From the NCBI GenBank assembly GCA_900318205.1, contig ONJS01000017.1, forward strand, positions 1-64,000: a stretch of DNA of 64,000 bases, read 5' to 3'. Below, one piece after another: positions 49,400 to 58,377 of the stretch; within the stretch, counting starts at the first letter, position 1, and every line of letters begins with the position of its first letter. A program made the position numbers and the translations under genes. Source of the stretch: an uncultured Prevotellaceae bacterium (GTDB lineage: Bacteria > Bacteroidota > Bacteroidia > Bacteroidales > Muribaculaceae). The notes beneath the pieces were generated by a model. It ran no database searches and was not told the DNA's origin. It saw only the letters and a list, made by a program, of their open reading frames with translations.

Positions 49400-51157
49400 T
49401 CACGCGATGCCCAGTGACTCGCAGATGCGGTCCATCTTAGCATCGGCCCATTCGTTCTTGGCGTCATAGTTCTCGGGTTTGTCGAGCTTGTCATGCACCT
49501 CCATGTAGAACTTGATTTTGGGCTCGGTGCCCGAGGGACGGATAGATACCTTGGTGCCGTCCTCGGTGAAGTACTGCAGCACGTTGCTGGTCGTGGGCAT
49601 GTCGAGCTTGGTGACCTCGCCGGTGAGCATGTTGCGCTGCTCGAGCTTCTGGTAGTCCTTTACGATGGTTACAGGCGAGCCGTCGATTTCCTTCTGCGGG
49701 TTCTCGCGGAAGTTGACCATCATCTGGGCAATCTCGTCAGCACCGCTCTTGCCGGGGCGTACGACGCTGATGCCGCGCTCCTTGCTGTAGCCGTAGTTGA
49801 CATAGCAGTTGATGAACAGGTCGTTGAGCGTCATGCCCTTGTCCTTGGCCCATGCTGCAATCTCGCACATCAGGGGGATGGACGATACGGCATCCTTGTC
49901 GCGGGCGAAGGTCTCGGGCAGGAAGCCGTAGCTCTCCTCGCCACCACCCAGGTAGCGTCCCTTGCCTGCTGCTTCCATCTCGCGCATCACGGTGGCAATC
50001 CACTTGAAGCCGGTGTAGCAGTCAAACATCTTGATGTTCTGCTTCTTGGCGATGCGTGCGATGGTCTCGCTGGTCACGATGGTCTTGACGATGTACTCGT
50101 CGCCCTTGAGCAGACCCAGCTCGCGGTTGCGCTCTATCAGGTAGTAGTGGAACAGAATCTGGATCTGGTTACCGTTCACCAGCTCATATTTGCCCTTGGT
50201 GTTCTTGATGACCAGGCTGATGCGGTCGGCATCGGGGTCGCTGGCGAGTGCCAGGTCGGCCTGAACCTCAGTGGCCTTGGCAACTGCCATCTCCATTGCG
50301 CTGGGCATCTCGGGGTTGGGCGAGTCGACAGTGGGGAAGTCGCCGCTCATCACGTCCTGCTCGGGAATGTGGATGATGTTGTCAAATCCCCAGCGCTCGA
50401 TAGAACGTGGAATGATATAGCGTCCCACGCCATGGATGGGGGTATAGACGATCTTCAGGTCGTGGTATTTCTTGTTGATCTCGGGGCTGAGCGAGAGGGT
50501 GTAGATGTCCTCGATGTAGGGACCGTCAACGTCTTCGCCGATGATCTGAATCAGGTCGGGGTTGCCCTCAAACTTGATGTCGCGCACGTCCTCGATGGCG
50601 TTAACGTGGTTGATGATATTCACGTCGTGCGGGGAGATCACCTGTGCACCGTCATCCCAATAGGCTTTGTAGCCGTTGTAAATCTTGGGGTTGTGAGATG
50701 CCGTGATGTTCACACCGCTCTGGCAACCCAGGCGGCGGATGGCGTAGCTGACTTCCGGAGTGGGACGGGGACCCTCAAACAGATAGACCTTGATGCCGTT
50801 GGCGCTGAAGATGTTGGCGACCGTCTCGGCAAACAGGCGGCTGTTGTTGCGCACGTCATGGCCAACGACTACCGAAATCTGAGGCAGGTCCTTGAAAACC
50901 TCCTTTAGGTAGTTGGCAAGACCCTGTGTGGCGCTGCCTACGGTGTAGATGTTCATGCGGTTGCAACCAGGACCCATGATGCCGCGCAATCCACCGGTGC
51001 CAAACTCAAGAATCTTGTAGAACGATTCTACAAGCTCGGTCTTGTCCTCGTTGTCAAGCATAGCCTGCACTTGGGCACGGGTCTGCTCGTCATAACTGTC
51101 ACTGAGCCACGTCTTGGCCTTTGCTGTCACTTCCTGTAATAATTTTTCGTCAAACAT
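49400..51157 (-). CDS. Phosphoglucomutase/phosphomannomutase-family phosphohexomutase
   Basis: 585 residues, the long form typical of phospho-sugar mutases. GTGGLRGIMGPG near residue 53, the phosphoserine loop TASHNPKIYNGYKAYWDDGA (about 150-169), Mg-binding DPDADR (about 304-309), substrate loop GGGEESYGF (about 404-412) and phosphate-binding RPSGTEPKIKFY near the end. It interconverts hexose 1- and 6-phosphates for glycogen, cell-wall or capsule precursors. A promoter with ideal spacing lies at 51213-51244. Confidence 0.95.
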   Translation of the reverse strand: MFDEKLLQEVTAKAKTWLSDSYDEQTRAQVQAMLDNEDKTELVESFYKILEFGTGGLRGIMGPGCNRMNIYTVGSATQGLANYLKEVFKDLPQISVVVGHDVRNNSRLFAETVANIFSANGIKVYLFEGPRPTPEVSYAIRRLGCQSGVNITASHNPKIYNGYKAYWDDGAQVISPHDVNIINHVNAIEDVRDIKFEGNPDLIQIIGEDVDGPYIEDIYTLSLSPEINKKYHDLKIVYTPIHGVGRYIIPRSIERWGFDNIIHIPEQDVMSGDFPTVDSPNPEMPSAMEMAVAKATEVQADLALASDPDADRISLVIKNTKGKYELVNGNQIQILFHYYLIERNRELGLLKGDEYIVKTIVTSETIARIAKKQNIKMFDCYTGFKWIATVMREMEAAGKGRYLGGGEESYGFLPETFARDKDAVSSIPLMCEIAAWAKDKGMTLNDLFINCYVNYGYSKERGISVVRPGKSGADEIAQMMVNFRENPQKEIDGSPVTIVKDYQKLEQRNMLTGEVTKLDMPTTSNVLQYFTEDGTKVSIRPSGTEPKIKFYMEVHDKLDKPENYDAKNEWADAKMDRICESLGIA

Positions 51158-51212
51158 ACTTGGTTCGGTTTATATAGGTTATTGTTGTTGGTTGTTTTTC
51201 TCTTCAAACTGA

Positions 51213-51244
51213 CAAAGTTAGTGCAAAATCTCCAATCACCCAAA
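51213..51244 (-). promoter_or_regulatory. Promoter of the phosphohexomutase gene
   Basis: Read leftward: TTTG (51244-51241), 20 bp, TAACTTTG (51220-51213). Confidence 0.78.
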
Positions 51245-51250
51245 TAAAAA

Positions 51251-51272
51251 CCCACTTTTTGCAAAAAGTGGG
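51251..51272. terminator. Terminator of the DUF362 gene
   Basis: CCCACTTTTTGCAAAAAGTG followed by GG: an 11-bp self-complementary stem flanked by AAAAA and TTTTT, so it can work in both directions. It abuts the -33 element of the next leftward promoter. Confidence 0.82.
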
Positions 51273-51302
51273 TTTTTATTATGTAAATAGATGTGTTGTT
51301 CG

Positions 51303-52394
51303 TTACTTCTCTTGCACGAAGGGTTTCAGTCCTTTAGCCGCTTCCTTGGCGGTGATGCGCTTGCCGCCGTTGTCCAAGTCGATAAGGATATAGCGATCGT
51401 GGCCCATGCCCAGTTCCTTCATGTAAGACAGCTGGCGCAGGCCGTGGCGGCTCTCGATGCGCTCCAGCATGTCGTGGTGTTCCTCTTCGGTCATGGCGTA
51501 GATGATATCGATGCAGGCCTGATCGATGGCGAGCAGGTCGGTCGAGGACAGGATGCCGACGTTGGGCGTGACTACCGGTTCGGCTTCCAGACCCTCGCAG
51601 TCACAGGACACCGACATGTTACGCATCACGTTGACATAGGTCACGTGCTGCCCGAAGTAGTCGATACTGGCCTTGGTCGATTCGGTCATGCGTTCCATGA
51701 ATTCCTCCTCCTTGATGTCCCACTGGTCGTCCTGGCCTGGGGTGGTGTGAATCCATGCCTTGCCGATACGGCCGTCGGCACAACCGATGCCGATGTTCTT
51801 GTTAGAGCCGCCAAAGCCGCCCTGGGTGTGGCCCTTGAAGTGTGTCAGCGCCACCATAGAGTCGTAGTTCTTGATGTGGCTGCCCATCGACATCTTGTCA
51901 AACCACTTGCCGCCGATGACGGGCAGTGTCACGGTGTCCTCCTCGTCCAGAATGTCCACGGGACAGAAGGTCCAGCCGTTCACCTCCAGGGTCTTGCGGT
52001 GCAGCTCGGTCGTGTAGCGGTCGCCCTCGTAGTAGGTGTTGGTCTCGATGATGTGGGCACCCTTCAAGTCCTTTTCAATCAGGGCCTTTACCCACTCTCT
52101 CGGGATGATGTTGGGTCCATGTTGCTCGCCCGTGTGCAGCTTCACTGCCACGCGGCCCTCGATCATCTTATTGACCTGCTCATAGGCCATGATCAGTCCC
52201 TCGGCACTCAGGTTGCGGGTGAAATAGACCACCGCCTCGTCGCCGGTGCGTTGGTCATAGGGGACATACTTGTTGCCGTCAACGCCGGCTACGGGTTTCT
52301 GTTCCATGTTGTCGTCGTTTTGTTGTGATGTTGTAGTGCAGCTGGCCATCAGGAGAGCGATGAGCAATGCAGTGAATACATGATTGAAATTCAT
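51303..52394 (-). CDS. DUF362-domain lipoprotein
   Basis: 363 residues. Lipoprotein signal (HVFTALLIALLMASC, Cys about 19). The DUF362 pattern is seen: VAVKLHTGEQHGPNIIPREW (about 83-102), DSMVALTHFKGHTQGGFGGS (about 177-196) with the glycine-rich end, NKNIGIGCADGRIGKAWIH, and a later CDCEGLEAEPVVTPNVGILS (about 262-281). In other proteins DUF362 is found next to ferredoxin domains; none is present here, and its reaction is unknown. Own promoter at 52424-52455. Confidence 0.8.
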   Translation of the reverse strand: MNFNHVFTALLIALLMASCTTTSQQNDDNMEQKPVAGVDGNKYVPYDQRTGDEAVVYFTRNLSAEGLIMAYEQVNKMIEGRVAVKLHTGEQHGPNIIPREWVKALIEKDLKGAHIIETNTYYEGDRYTTELHRKTLEVNGWTFCPVDILDEEDTVTLPVIGGKWFDKMSMGSHIKNYDSMVALTHFKGHTQGGFGGSNKNIGIGCADGRIGKAWIHTTPGQDDQWDIKEEEFMERMTESTKASIDYFGQHVTYVNVMRNMSVSCDCEGLEAEPVVTPNVGILSSTDLLAIDQACIDIIYAMTEEEHHDMLERIESRHGLRQLSYMKELGMGHDRYILIDLDNGGKRITAKEAAKGLKPFVQEK

Positions 52395-52423
52395 AACAGT
52401 TGCGATTTGAGAGTTATCCTCGG

Positions 52424-52455
52424 CAAAAGTAGTATAAACAAACTGATTTTCAAAA
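52424..52455 (-). promoter_or_regulatory. Promoter of the DUF362 gene
   Basis: Read leftward: TTTTG (52455-52451), 19 bp, TACTTTTG (52431-52424), 30 nt before the start codon. Confidence 0.75.
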
Positions 52456-52728
52456 TAAAAGGAGGATAAAAAAAGGGCCTCGTCTCACGACGAAGCTGCC
52501 TTGTTAGGAAAAAAGTATCATATTGCTGCAAAAGTAATAACGTTGGACGGAATGTGCAAATTTTTTGTGTTTTTTTTAACCTTTTGATGGCAAAATCACC
52601 GATATCGACTGACGAATTAAGCCTTTTTGGTGGGCTGTAGTCTGAAAAGTTTTCTTTTTGTTACCATTATCTAATGTTTTATTTATAACTTTGCCGCGGC
52701 AGAAAACAGATTAATATTACGATAGACA
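52456..52728. other. Divergent intergenic region
   Basis: No gene seen. A short hairpin TCGTC/GACGA lies near 52,483-52,496 and a T-rich run near 52,560-52,577. TAACTTTG at 52686-52693 is the likely -7 element for the gene at 52729, though its best -33 match is too distant. Confidence 0.5.
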
Positions 52729-53178
52729 ATGAAGAAATTCTTTTTGACACTTTTCGCGATTTTCGCGATGATGATTGCTGCTCCTGCAGCTCATGCTACT
52801 GACTGGTTTAGCGTGTGGTCCGACGGCGACGAGACGCTTGCTGTGAATCCCGAAATTTCGACCAGCGACAAAGGTACCAGCTACCTTGTCTGGGTGCGCA
52901 ACTTCTATGAGACGCCCGAGTCTCGTGCCGCCTACAGCAAAGACCGTGGCTATGACAAGCCCGTGGCCTATAAGCTGACACTCTACAAGTTCACCGACGA
53001 ATGGAACAAGTTCAACATCGTGCAGGTGTCGGTCTATGACGAGGACGGCAACATCATTGACCAGTATGCCAACCCCGACATGGCCTCTACCGAGAGCATC
53101 ATTCCTGCGGGCTCGCCCATTGAGACCGTAGCCGAGGCCTCCAAGGTCATCTACGTGGTCAACAATGACCCTGAGTAA
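52729..53178 (+). CDS. Small exported protein of unknown function
   Basis: 149 residues with a clear signal peptide (MKKFFLTLFAIFAMMIAAPA, cut near AHA-TD). The mature part is small, acidic and beta-rich, with aromatic residues in DWFSVWSDGDETLAVNPEIS and VWVRNFYETPESRAAYSKDR. No cysteine, no lipobox and no recognised family. A terminator follows at 53203-53234, so it is probably a single-gene unit. Confidence 0.72.
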   Translation: MKKFFLTLFAIFAMMIAAPAAHATDWFSVWSDGDETLAVNPEISTSDKGTSYLVWVRNFYETPESRAAYSKDRGYDKPVAYKLTLYKFTDEWNKFNIVQVSVYDEDGNIIDQYANPDMASTESIIPAGSPIETVAEASKVIYVVNNDPE

Positions 53179-53202
53179 TATTAGGGTGCAACATGTGAAA
53201 TC

Positions 53203-53234
53203 ATCCCTCCTTGGCCCATGCGTCGTGGAGGGAT
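53203..53234 (+). terminator. Rho-independent terminator
   Basis: ATCCCTCC (53203-53210), 16-nt loop, GGAGGGAT (53227-53234), then TTTTGTTTTTT. Confidence 0.85.
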
Positions 53235-53272
53235 TTTTGTTTTTTCAAAACCATAATTGACAGAATCCAGGA

Positions 53273-54310
53273 ATGCAACCGATATCCATACGACTACTCA
53301 ACCAGCAACTTGTTGCCCCTCAGTTCAACAGTCCTGCCGAGGTGGTCAGCCACATGGGCGCCATTCAGGCACAGGAATACCGCATGATGCGGTGGGCGGT
53401 GGGGATGCGGACACGCAAGCCTTCGGCCCGGGCTTTCAAGAAAGCCTTTGACAGCGGTGAGATCATCCGTCTGCATTTGATGCGAGGCACCTGGCAACTG
53501 GTTTCTGCCGATGACTACTGGCCAATGGTTGAACTGTGTGCGCCCAAGGCAATCGCCGTTACACGCGGGTGGATGAACAGCAACAGGATTACGATTCCTG
53601 ATGAGGAACTGATGCGCGTCAGGGATCTCCTTGTCCAAACGGCAGCCGACAGGGGCAGCGTGACAAAGGAGGATTTTGTCACCGCACTTGCCGAGAAAGA
53701 CGTGCGTATGGATGACCATCGCTTGTCTTATCACATCCGCATGGCGGAACTGTCGGGCATCCTGTGCAGCGGAGACCTGCTGCCCATGAAGGCAACCTAT
53801 GCCCTCACTGCCGACAAGGTTGGGCCCAAGGTCAAGGTTGACCGTGATGAAGCCTTGATGCGATTGACGCTGAAGTATTTTCAGAGCCGCCAGCCAGCGA
53901 CAATGGAGGACTTCGTGTGGTGGTCAGGACTAAACATCGGCGAGTGCCGCAAGGGGGTTGCACTCTTGGGCGATGCCCTGCAACTGGTGAAATGGAAGGG
54001 TAGGGACTTCTACTTGACGGACCATTGCCGCACACGAGGCTTCAGGCAGGGCCGCTTCCTGCTGATTCCCCCTTATGACGAATACCTCATCAGCTACAAG
54101 AGCCGCGATATTGTACTCCGTGACGAGCACAGGCACCTGGCCCATAACAACAGCGGCATTTTCAAGCCTGTTATCGCGCTGGACGGCATCATCAGCGGCA
54201 ACTGGGCACCCTTTATCAAAGACTGTCAAGTGGAAGCCTTCGACGGCGGGTTCAGTACCCAGGACGTCCAGGACGCATGGCAGGCGTATAGTGATTTCCT
54301 CTCAACATAA
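53273..54310 (+). CDS. Winged-helix protein of the AlkZ/AlkX (HTH_42) family, putative DNA glycosylase
   Basis: 345 residues. It matches the HTH_42 winged-helix family: HMGAIQAQEYRMMRWAVGMR (about 28-47), IIRLHLMRGTWQLVSADDYW (about 65-84) and a C-terminal LIPPYDEYLISYKSRD. The QAQ at 32-34 corresponds to the catalytic Q-x-Q of AlkZ-type DNA glycosylases that remove bulky or cross-linked adenine/guanine adducts. If so, it acts in DNA repair in the cytoplasm. The family assignment is good; glycosylase activity is inferred from the Q-x-Q motif. No repair gene lies beside it. Confidence 0.82.
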   Translation: MQPISIRLLNQQLVAPQFNSPAEVVSHMGAIQAQEYRMMRWAVGMRTRKPSARAFKKAFDSGEIIRLHLMRGTWQLVSADDYWPMVELCAPKAIAVTRGWMNSNRITIPDEELMRVRDLLVQTAADRGSVTKEDFVTALAEKDVRMDDHRLSYHIRMAELSGILCSGDLLPMKATYALTADKVGPKVKVDRDEALMRLTLKYFQSRQPATMEDFVWWSGLNIGECRKGVALLGDALQLVKWKGRDFYLTDHCRTRGFRQGRFLLIPPYDEYLISYKSRDIVLRDEHRHLAHNNSGIFKPVIALDGIISGNWAPFIKDCQVEAFDGGFSTQDVQDAWQAYSDFLST

Positions 54311-54390
54311 GGGGATACACGAGGGGATACACACATGGCGGTGGAATGAAAAAAAGTGAGTTTTTGTGAACCGCCTATGTTGTTTTTTTG

Positions 54391-54421
54391 ATTACTTTTG
54401 GAGCAAATAACCAAAAGTAAT
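54391..54421 (+). promoter_or_regulatory. 11-bp inverted repeat over the -7 element of the tannase-like gene
   Basis: ATTACTTTTGG (54391-54401), nine bases, CCAAAAGTAAT (54411-54421). TACTTTTG (54393-54400) is a -7 promoter match, and the start codon is 5 nt past the second arm. A repressor could block the promoter here, or a hairpin could hide the ribosome site. Confidence 0.6.
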
Positions 54422-54426
54422 GTGAC

Positions 54427-56022
54427 ATGAAAAGGATATTGACATGGATGCTGGCGCTTGCCGTGGTGGCTGGCGCTGGCGCTAAGACCAAGGCGGTGAA
54501 AACGCAACCGCAACTGACGTTTGACCCGTCCATCGGTGAGACAAGGACCTTGACGATGCCCAATGGTGAGGAAGTGAACTACACGGCCTATGAGGGCATG
54601 TTCTTTGTGACCAACGTGGAAGACTCCGCCTATCAGACCATCAACGTGTATGTGCCTAATGGGGCGACGCAACAGACCCCGATATTGCTGCGCACCTATG
54701 TGGGCGGCTATATGGCAGCCCCTGCCCAGCAGCCCAAAGCCAGTGATGCCACGGGTAGAGCATTGCGGGAGGGCTATGTGGTTGCCATCCCCGGCAGCCG
54801 TGGCCGCAATTCAACCGTAATCGCCAGCAAAACAAATAAAAAGGCTGGCATCAAGAAGGGACAGACCATCTATACGGGCCGCGCTCCTGCCGCTATTCTG
54901 GACCTGAAGGCCGCCATCCGCTACCTGCGCCAGTTTGACGACGTGATGCTCGGCGATGCCGAGAAGATCATCACCGACGGCACTAGCGCCGGTGGAGCGA
55001 TGTCGAGTCTGATGGGTGCTACGGGCAACAATCCTGCCTATGAGCCGCTGTTGCGCGCCATGGGTGCCGCCCAGCAGCGCGACGACGTGTTTGCCTCGGT
55101 GTGCTATTGCCCGATTATCGACTTGGACCATGCCGATATGGCCTATGAGTGGCTTTATAACGGCACCGACAGCCGTCAGCAGGGCGATGCCGACGTGCTC
55201 GCCGTGAGCAACAAACTCAAAGCGCAGTTCCCCGCCTATCTGGCAAGCCTGAACCTGCACACGCCCGACGGCACACTGCTTACCGCCGACAACTACCTGG
55301 ATTACATCAAGCGCGAACTCATCCGCTCGGCACAGCTTGCCAAGAATGCTGGTGCCGACATCCCCGACAGCCTCGGCTTCACGTTCAGCAAGGAGGAAAT
55401 GGGCGGGATGCCTCCCATCAACGGAGGCGAGAAGAGTGTATCTAAACAAGAGTTAGCTGGTCAGAAGAAATTGTCAGAAAATGAATTTGACAAGATGATG
55501 TCACGGGATATTCAAGTCCGTCCGCCCATGAGGTTGCGTCTCCGGCCCTGCGATTACATCATCGACCTGGACATGCCGACTTATCTCAATTATGTCGTAT
55601 CCACGCAGCCGCTGAAGACTGCTCCAGCCTTTGACACGCAGGGCGTGGCTGGCGGACGAGCCTCGGGCGAGAACGAGGAGTTTGGCGACAAGAGCGGCAG
55701 TAGCGTCAACTTTACCGACTATAGCGCCGCCAAGACCGGCTCGGCGCTGACCGATGAAATCCGCGAAAACGTGCGTCTGCTGAACCCGATGAACTTCATC
55801 GGCGACGGCGTGACCGACGTGGCGCCACATTGGTATATCCGTCACGGAGCCCGTGACCGCGATACATCATTCCCTGTGCCCATTAATCTCGCCCTCAAAC
55901 TCCAGAATGCGGGCAAGGACGTCAACTTCCTGCTCGCGTGGAACCGTCCCCACAGTGGCGACTATGCCCTCGACGAACTCTTTGAATGGATCAACGGCAT
56001 CGTGAAAAACAGCCGTCCCTAG
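54427..56022 (+). CDS. Exported tannase-like alpha/beta-hydrolase
   Basis: 531 residues with a signal peptide (MKRILTWMLALAVVAGAGAK). The nucleophile elbow is ITDGTSAGGAMSSLMG (about 182-196), a GxSxGG motif. The C-terminus has APHWYIRHGARDRDTSFPVP (about 467-487) and LAWNRPHSGDYALDELFEW (about 502-520), which place Asp and His as in subtype B bacterial tannases and feruloyl-type esterases. It could cleave galloyl or other phenolic esters of plant material. Periplasmic or secreted. An insertion (about 320-365) rich in Gly/Lys/Glu has no assigned role. An inverted repeat covers its promoter. Confidence 0.8.
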   Translation: MKRILTWMLALAVVAGAGAKTKAVKTQPQLTFDPSIGETRTLTMPNGEEVNYTAYEGMFFVTNVEDSAYQTINVYVPNGATQQTPILLRTYVGGYMAAPAQQPKASDATGRALREGYVVAIPGSRGRNSTVIASKTNKKAGIKKGQTIYTGRAPAAILDLKAAIRYLRQFDDVMLGDAEKIITDGTSAGGAMSSLMGATGNNPAYEPLLRAMGAAQQRDDVFASVCYCPIIDLDHADMAYEWLYNGTDSRQQGDADVLAVSNKLKAQFPAYLASLNLHTPDGTLLTADNYLDYIKRELIRSAQLAKNAGADIPDSLGFTFSKEEMGGMPPINGGEKSVSKQELAGQKKLSENEFDKMMSRDIQVRPPMRLRLRPCDYIIDLDMPTYLNYVVSTQPLKTAPAFDTQGVAGGRASGENEEFGDKSGSSVNFTDYSAAKTGSALTDEIRENVRLLNPMNFIGDGVTDVAPHWYIRHGARDRDTSFPVPINLALKLQNAGKDVNFLLAWNRPHSGDYALDELFEWINGIVKNSRP

Positions 56023-56058
56023 CAACCGTTTGTAACTTACCGAATGGTGCTAATACTA

Positions 56059-56097
56059 ATGGACCCCAAAAGTCGGATAAAAACTTTTGGGGTCCAT
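56059..56097. terminator. Strong hairpin, possibly derived from insertion-sequence ends
   Basis: ATGGACCCCAAAAGT (56059-56073), 9-nt loop, ACTTTTGGGGTCCAT (56083-56097): 15 perfect pairs, then TTC. It can terminate the tannase-like gene. The TGGACCCCAAAAGT sequence also resembles IS3-type terminal repeats, from memory. Confidence 0.7.
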
Positions 56098-56209
56098 TTC
56101 ATCATTCAATCTGATGGAACAATCACCGCCCGTGCGTCAGCACGGCTAAAATACTGGGTCGGTTTCAGGACACATCTTCCACGAAGTGTTTAGGGAAGGA
56201 GTGTATCAG

Positions 56210-56794
56210 TTATTTCTTTTTCCAGGCACCGATGATTTCGCCGATATAGACGGCGTGGATGCCTGCGCTGAACCTGTCGTAGAAATTGCGCGGGGTGTCG
56301 TTGCGGAAGTCCTTGGCCTCTTGATGAAAGGCGGTGATGATTTCACACTCGATTACCGTCTTGGCCTCGGTGTAATAGGGCGTCCCGTTGGGCGTATAGG
56401 CCACATGCAGGCCCAGTGCCGCCGCTTTGTCTCCGTCACGGCCGCTGTGGCTGCCCATGTAACTTGCCACCTCCTCGTCGTCAAACTCCATGAAGGTGAA
56501 CCTCGGGTAACGCTCCATGAACTCATAGGTGTAACGTGCCGGAGCCACATAGACGCTCACGGTCAAACGGTTGTAACCCAGGTAATTGCCCAGGCTGCCC
56601 CAGCCGATGGTCATGGCGTTGTGGGCTGTTTTGTCGCCGGACAACAGGATAGGTGCCCGGGAAAAGAACGTGAACGCATTATCGGTAAACTCCTCCTTCA
56701 GGTTAATCTCCTTGTAGCCCTCAAGGGACTGGGCTAGAACGTCTTGCAGTGATAACATTGTCAACATGATGGCAAAAATGATGTACTTCTTCAT
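56210..56794 (-). CDS. Flavin reductase-like protein with signal peptide
   Basis: 194 residues. After an N-terminal signal (MKKYIIFAIMLTMLSLQDVL, cut near AQS) comes the split-barrel flavin reductase pattern: ILLSGDKTAHNAMTIGWGSL (about 49-68), LTVSVYVAPARYTYEFMERY (about 77-96) and FTFMEFDDEEVASYMGSHSG (about 99-118), then KTVIECEIITAFHQ. These proteins bind FMN and reduce flavins with NAD(P)H or act as flavoproteins. Export is unusual for the family. Single gene, with a promoter of ideal spacing. Confidence 0.8.
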   Translation of the reverse strand: MKKYIIFAIMLTMLSLQDVLAQSLEGYKEINLKEEFTDNAFTFFSRAPILLSGDKTAHNAMTIGWGSLGNYLGYNRLTVSVYVAPARYTYEFMERYPRFTFMEFDDEEVASYMGSHSGRDGDKAAALGLHVAYTPNGTPYYTEAKTVIECEIITAFHQEAKDFRNDTPRNFYDRFSAGIHAVYIGEIIGAWKKK

Positions 56795-56822
56795 ACTCCG
56801 AAACTTTGGTTGTTATGTCCCG

Positions 56823-56854
56823 CAAAGATACAGAACACCCAAGAATTTCCCAAA
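56823..56854 (-). promoter_or_regulatory. Promoter of the exported flavin reductase-like gene
   Basis: Read leftward: TTTG (56854-56851), 20 bp, TATCTTTG (56830-56823). Confidence 0.78.
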
Positions 56855-56946
56855 AGAAAATCCCAATAACCATTCAAAATGCCTTAAAATGAAGCACCTG
56901 TTTTACCAAAACTGAAAAAAAGATGCGGTTTTTGCGAAAAAATCAT

Positions 56947-56954
56947 TAACTTTG
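56947..56954 (+). promoter_or_regulatory. -7 element for the FMN reductase-like gene
   Basis: TAACTTTG, about 110 nt before the start at 57064. No good -33 partner was found. Confidence 0.5.
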
Positions 56955-57063
56955 TAGGCGTGAAGGCGTGAATCATGAATGGCCTTCTCCCTTTACCTGA
57001 ATGATCTGTCATCAACTAATGAATCAACATTATCAATACTATTCAAATTAAACTACAACCACT

Positions 57064-57579
57064 ATGAACATCCTGATTTTACAAGGCTCGCCCAGAGCGA
57101 ACGGCAACACCGCATGGATGGCCGAAGAGTACAAGAACGCTGCCCTGGCAGCAGGTCATGACGTGACACTGGTCAACGTGTCGAAGAAGAAAATTGCGGG
57201 CTGTCTGGCTTGTGAATACTGCCACGGCAAGGGCAACGGTGCCTGCATCCAGCAGGACGACATGCAGGAACTCTATCCACTGATGGCCGAGGCCGACGTG
57301 CTGGTACTGGCTGCCCCCATCTACTACTTCACGCTGGCTGCCCAGATTCAGGCGCCCATCCAGCGCATGTACTGTGTGAACAGCCCCGCAAAGGTGAAGA
57401 AGATGGCGCTGCTCATGTCCTCCTATTCGCCCGGCGTGTATGACGGTGCCATGGCTGAGTACCGCGACATCTGCAACTACTGGAAAGTAGAGGATACCGG
57501 CATCGTGACCGCCAACGTTGAAGAGCAGAAGACCGACGCCACCAAGCAGAAGATCCAAGACCTGGTAAGCAAACTGTAA
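57064..57579 (+). CDS. Flavodoxin-fold NAD(P)H-dependent FMN reductase
   Basis: 171 residues. MNILILQGSPRANGNTAWMA carries the FMN phosphate loop (GSPRANGNT). CEYCHGKGNGACIQQDDM (about 51-68) is the Cys-rich segment found in the NADPH-dependent FMN reductase/iron-sulfur flavoprotein group, and VLVLAAPIYYFTLAAQIQAP contacts the flavin. Cytoplasmic oxidoreductase; natural substrate unknown. The metallo-beta-lactamase gene begins 24 nt downstream, so the two form an operon. Confidence 0.88.
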   Translation: MNILILQGSPRANGNTAWMAEEYKNAALAAGHDVTLVNVSKKKIAGCLACEYCHGKGNGACIQQDDMQELYPLMAEADVLVLAAPIYYFTLAAQIQAPIQRMYCVNSPAKVKKMALLMSSYSPGVYDGAMAEYRDICNYWKVEDTGIVTANVEEQKTDATKQKIQDLVSKL

Positions 57580-57603
57580 AAGACATTATCATTCAAGACT
57601 ATT

Positions 57604-58350
57604 ATGGAAATCAAAGCAATCCGCATGTTTGACGGCGGCTTCATGAACCAGCCGTTCGCCTTCGGTGGCGAGGAGGGTAGGGAAGCCTTCGACGACCAGA
57701 TTATCTACCGCAGCAGCCTGCAGAACTTCCTCATCGACACGGGCGACGAGGTGATACTGATTGACACCGGCTTCAAGGCCGACTTTAATGCCCCTGCCAA
57801 AAAGCTGGGTGCTCCGCTCTATATGGGCGAACTGGTGGCCGACTATATGACGGCGTTTGGCGCCCTCGGCTATAAACCCGAGCAGGTGACTAAGATTCTC
57901 ATCACCCACAAGCATCCCGACCACAGCGACTGCATCGGCGCGTTCCCCAATGCCAAGATCTATATCGCTCCTGAGGATGCCGACGCGATGAAGCTCGAGG
58001 GCGACAATATCGTCCGTGCCGAGTATGGCCAGGCCTATCACAACTTCCCCAACGCGATGCAGGTGGTCGACGGCCTCTGGTTTATTGAGGCAAGGGGGCA
58101 CACCAAGGGCAACAGCATCGCCATTTTGGAGCATGATGGCCTGTACTACATGTTCCATGGCGACGTGACCTACTGTGACGCTGCGTTGAAGGCTAACAAG
58201 CTCTCGATCATCTTCGAGGACCAGGCTGCAGCCCGCGAGACGCTTGACCGTGTGCGCGAATTCATCCAGCAGAATCCCACCGTTTATCTCTCCACCCATT
58301 GCCCCGAGGGCTACGAGAACCTGGAGATGAAACGCGTGATGAAGTTGTAA
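57604..58350 (+). CDS. Metallo-beta-lactamase-fold hydrolase
   Basis: 248 residues. VILIDTGFKADFN (about 57-69), then the metal motif ITHKHPDHSDCIGAFPNAK (HxHxDH at about 102-107), the later His in RGHTKGNS (about 163-170), Asp in MFHGDVTYCD (about 182-191) and STHCPEGYE (about 230-238). This is a lactonase/glyoxalase-II-like layout with an intact di-zinc site. No signal peptide. Co-transcribed with the FMN reductase; an operon of this kind may process a quinone or other reactive compound, which is inference. Confidence 0.88.
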   Translation: MEIKAIRMFDGGFMNQPFAFGGEEGREAFDDQIIYRSSLQNFLIDTGDEVILIDTGFKADFNAPAKKLGAPLYMGELVADYMTAFGALGYKPEQVTKILITHKHPDHSDCIGAFPNAKIYIAPEDADAMKLEGDNIVRAEYGQAYHNFPNAMQVVDGLWFIEARGHTKGNSIAILEHDGLYYMFHGDVTYCDAALKANKLSIIFEDQAAARETLDRVREFIQQNPTVYLSTHCPEGYENLEMKRVMKL

Positions 58351-58377
58351 ATGCTCGCTGCGCTCGCAGTTTAGACT

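Noticed and set aside
49493-50908. 471-codon plus-strand frame opposite the phosphohexomutase
   Set aside because: It mirrors the mutase codons; the leftward frame has all mutase motifs.
56059-56097. Complete insertion sequence
   Set aside because: The two TGGACCCCAAAAGT-like arms are only 9 nt apart with no transposase, so it is annotated as a terminator-type hairpin.
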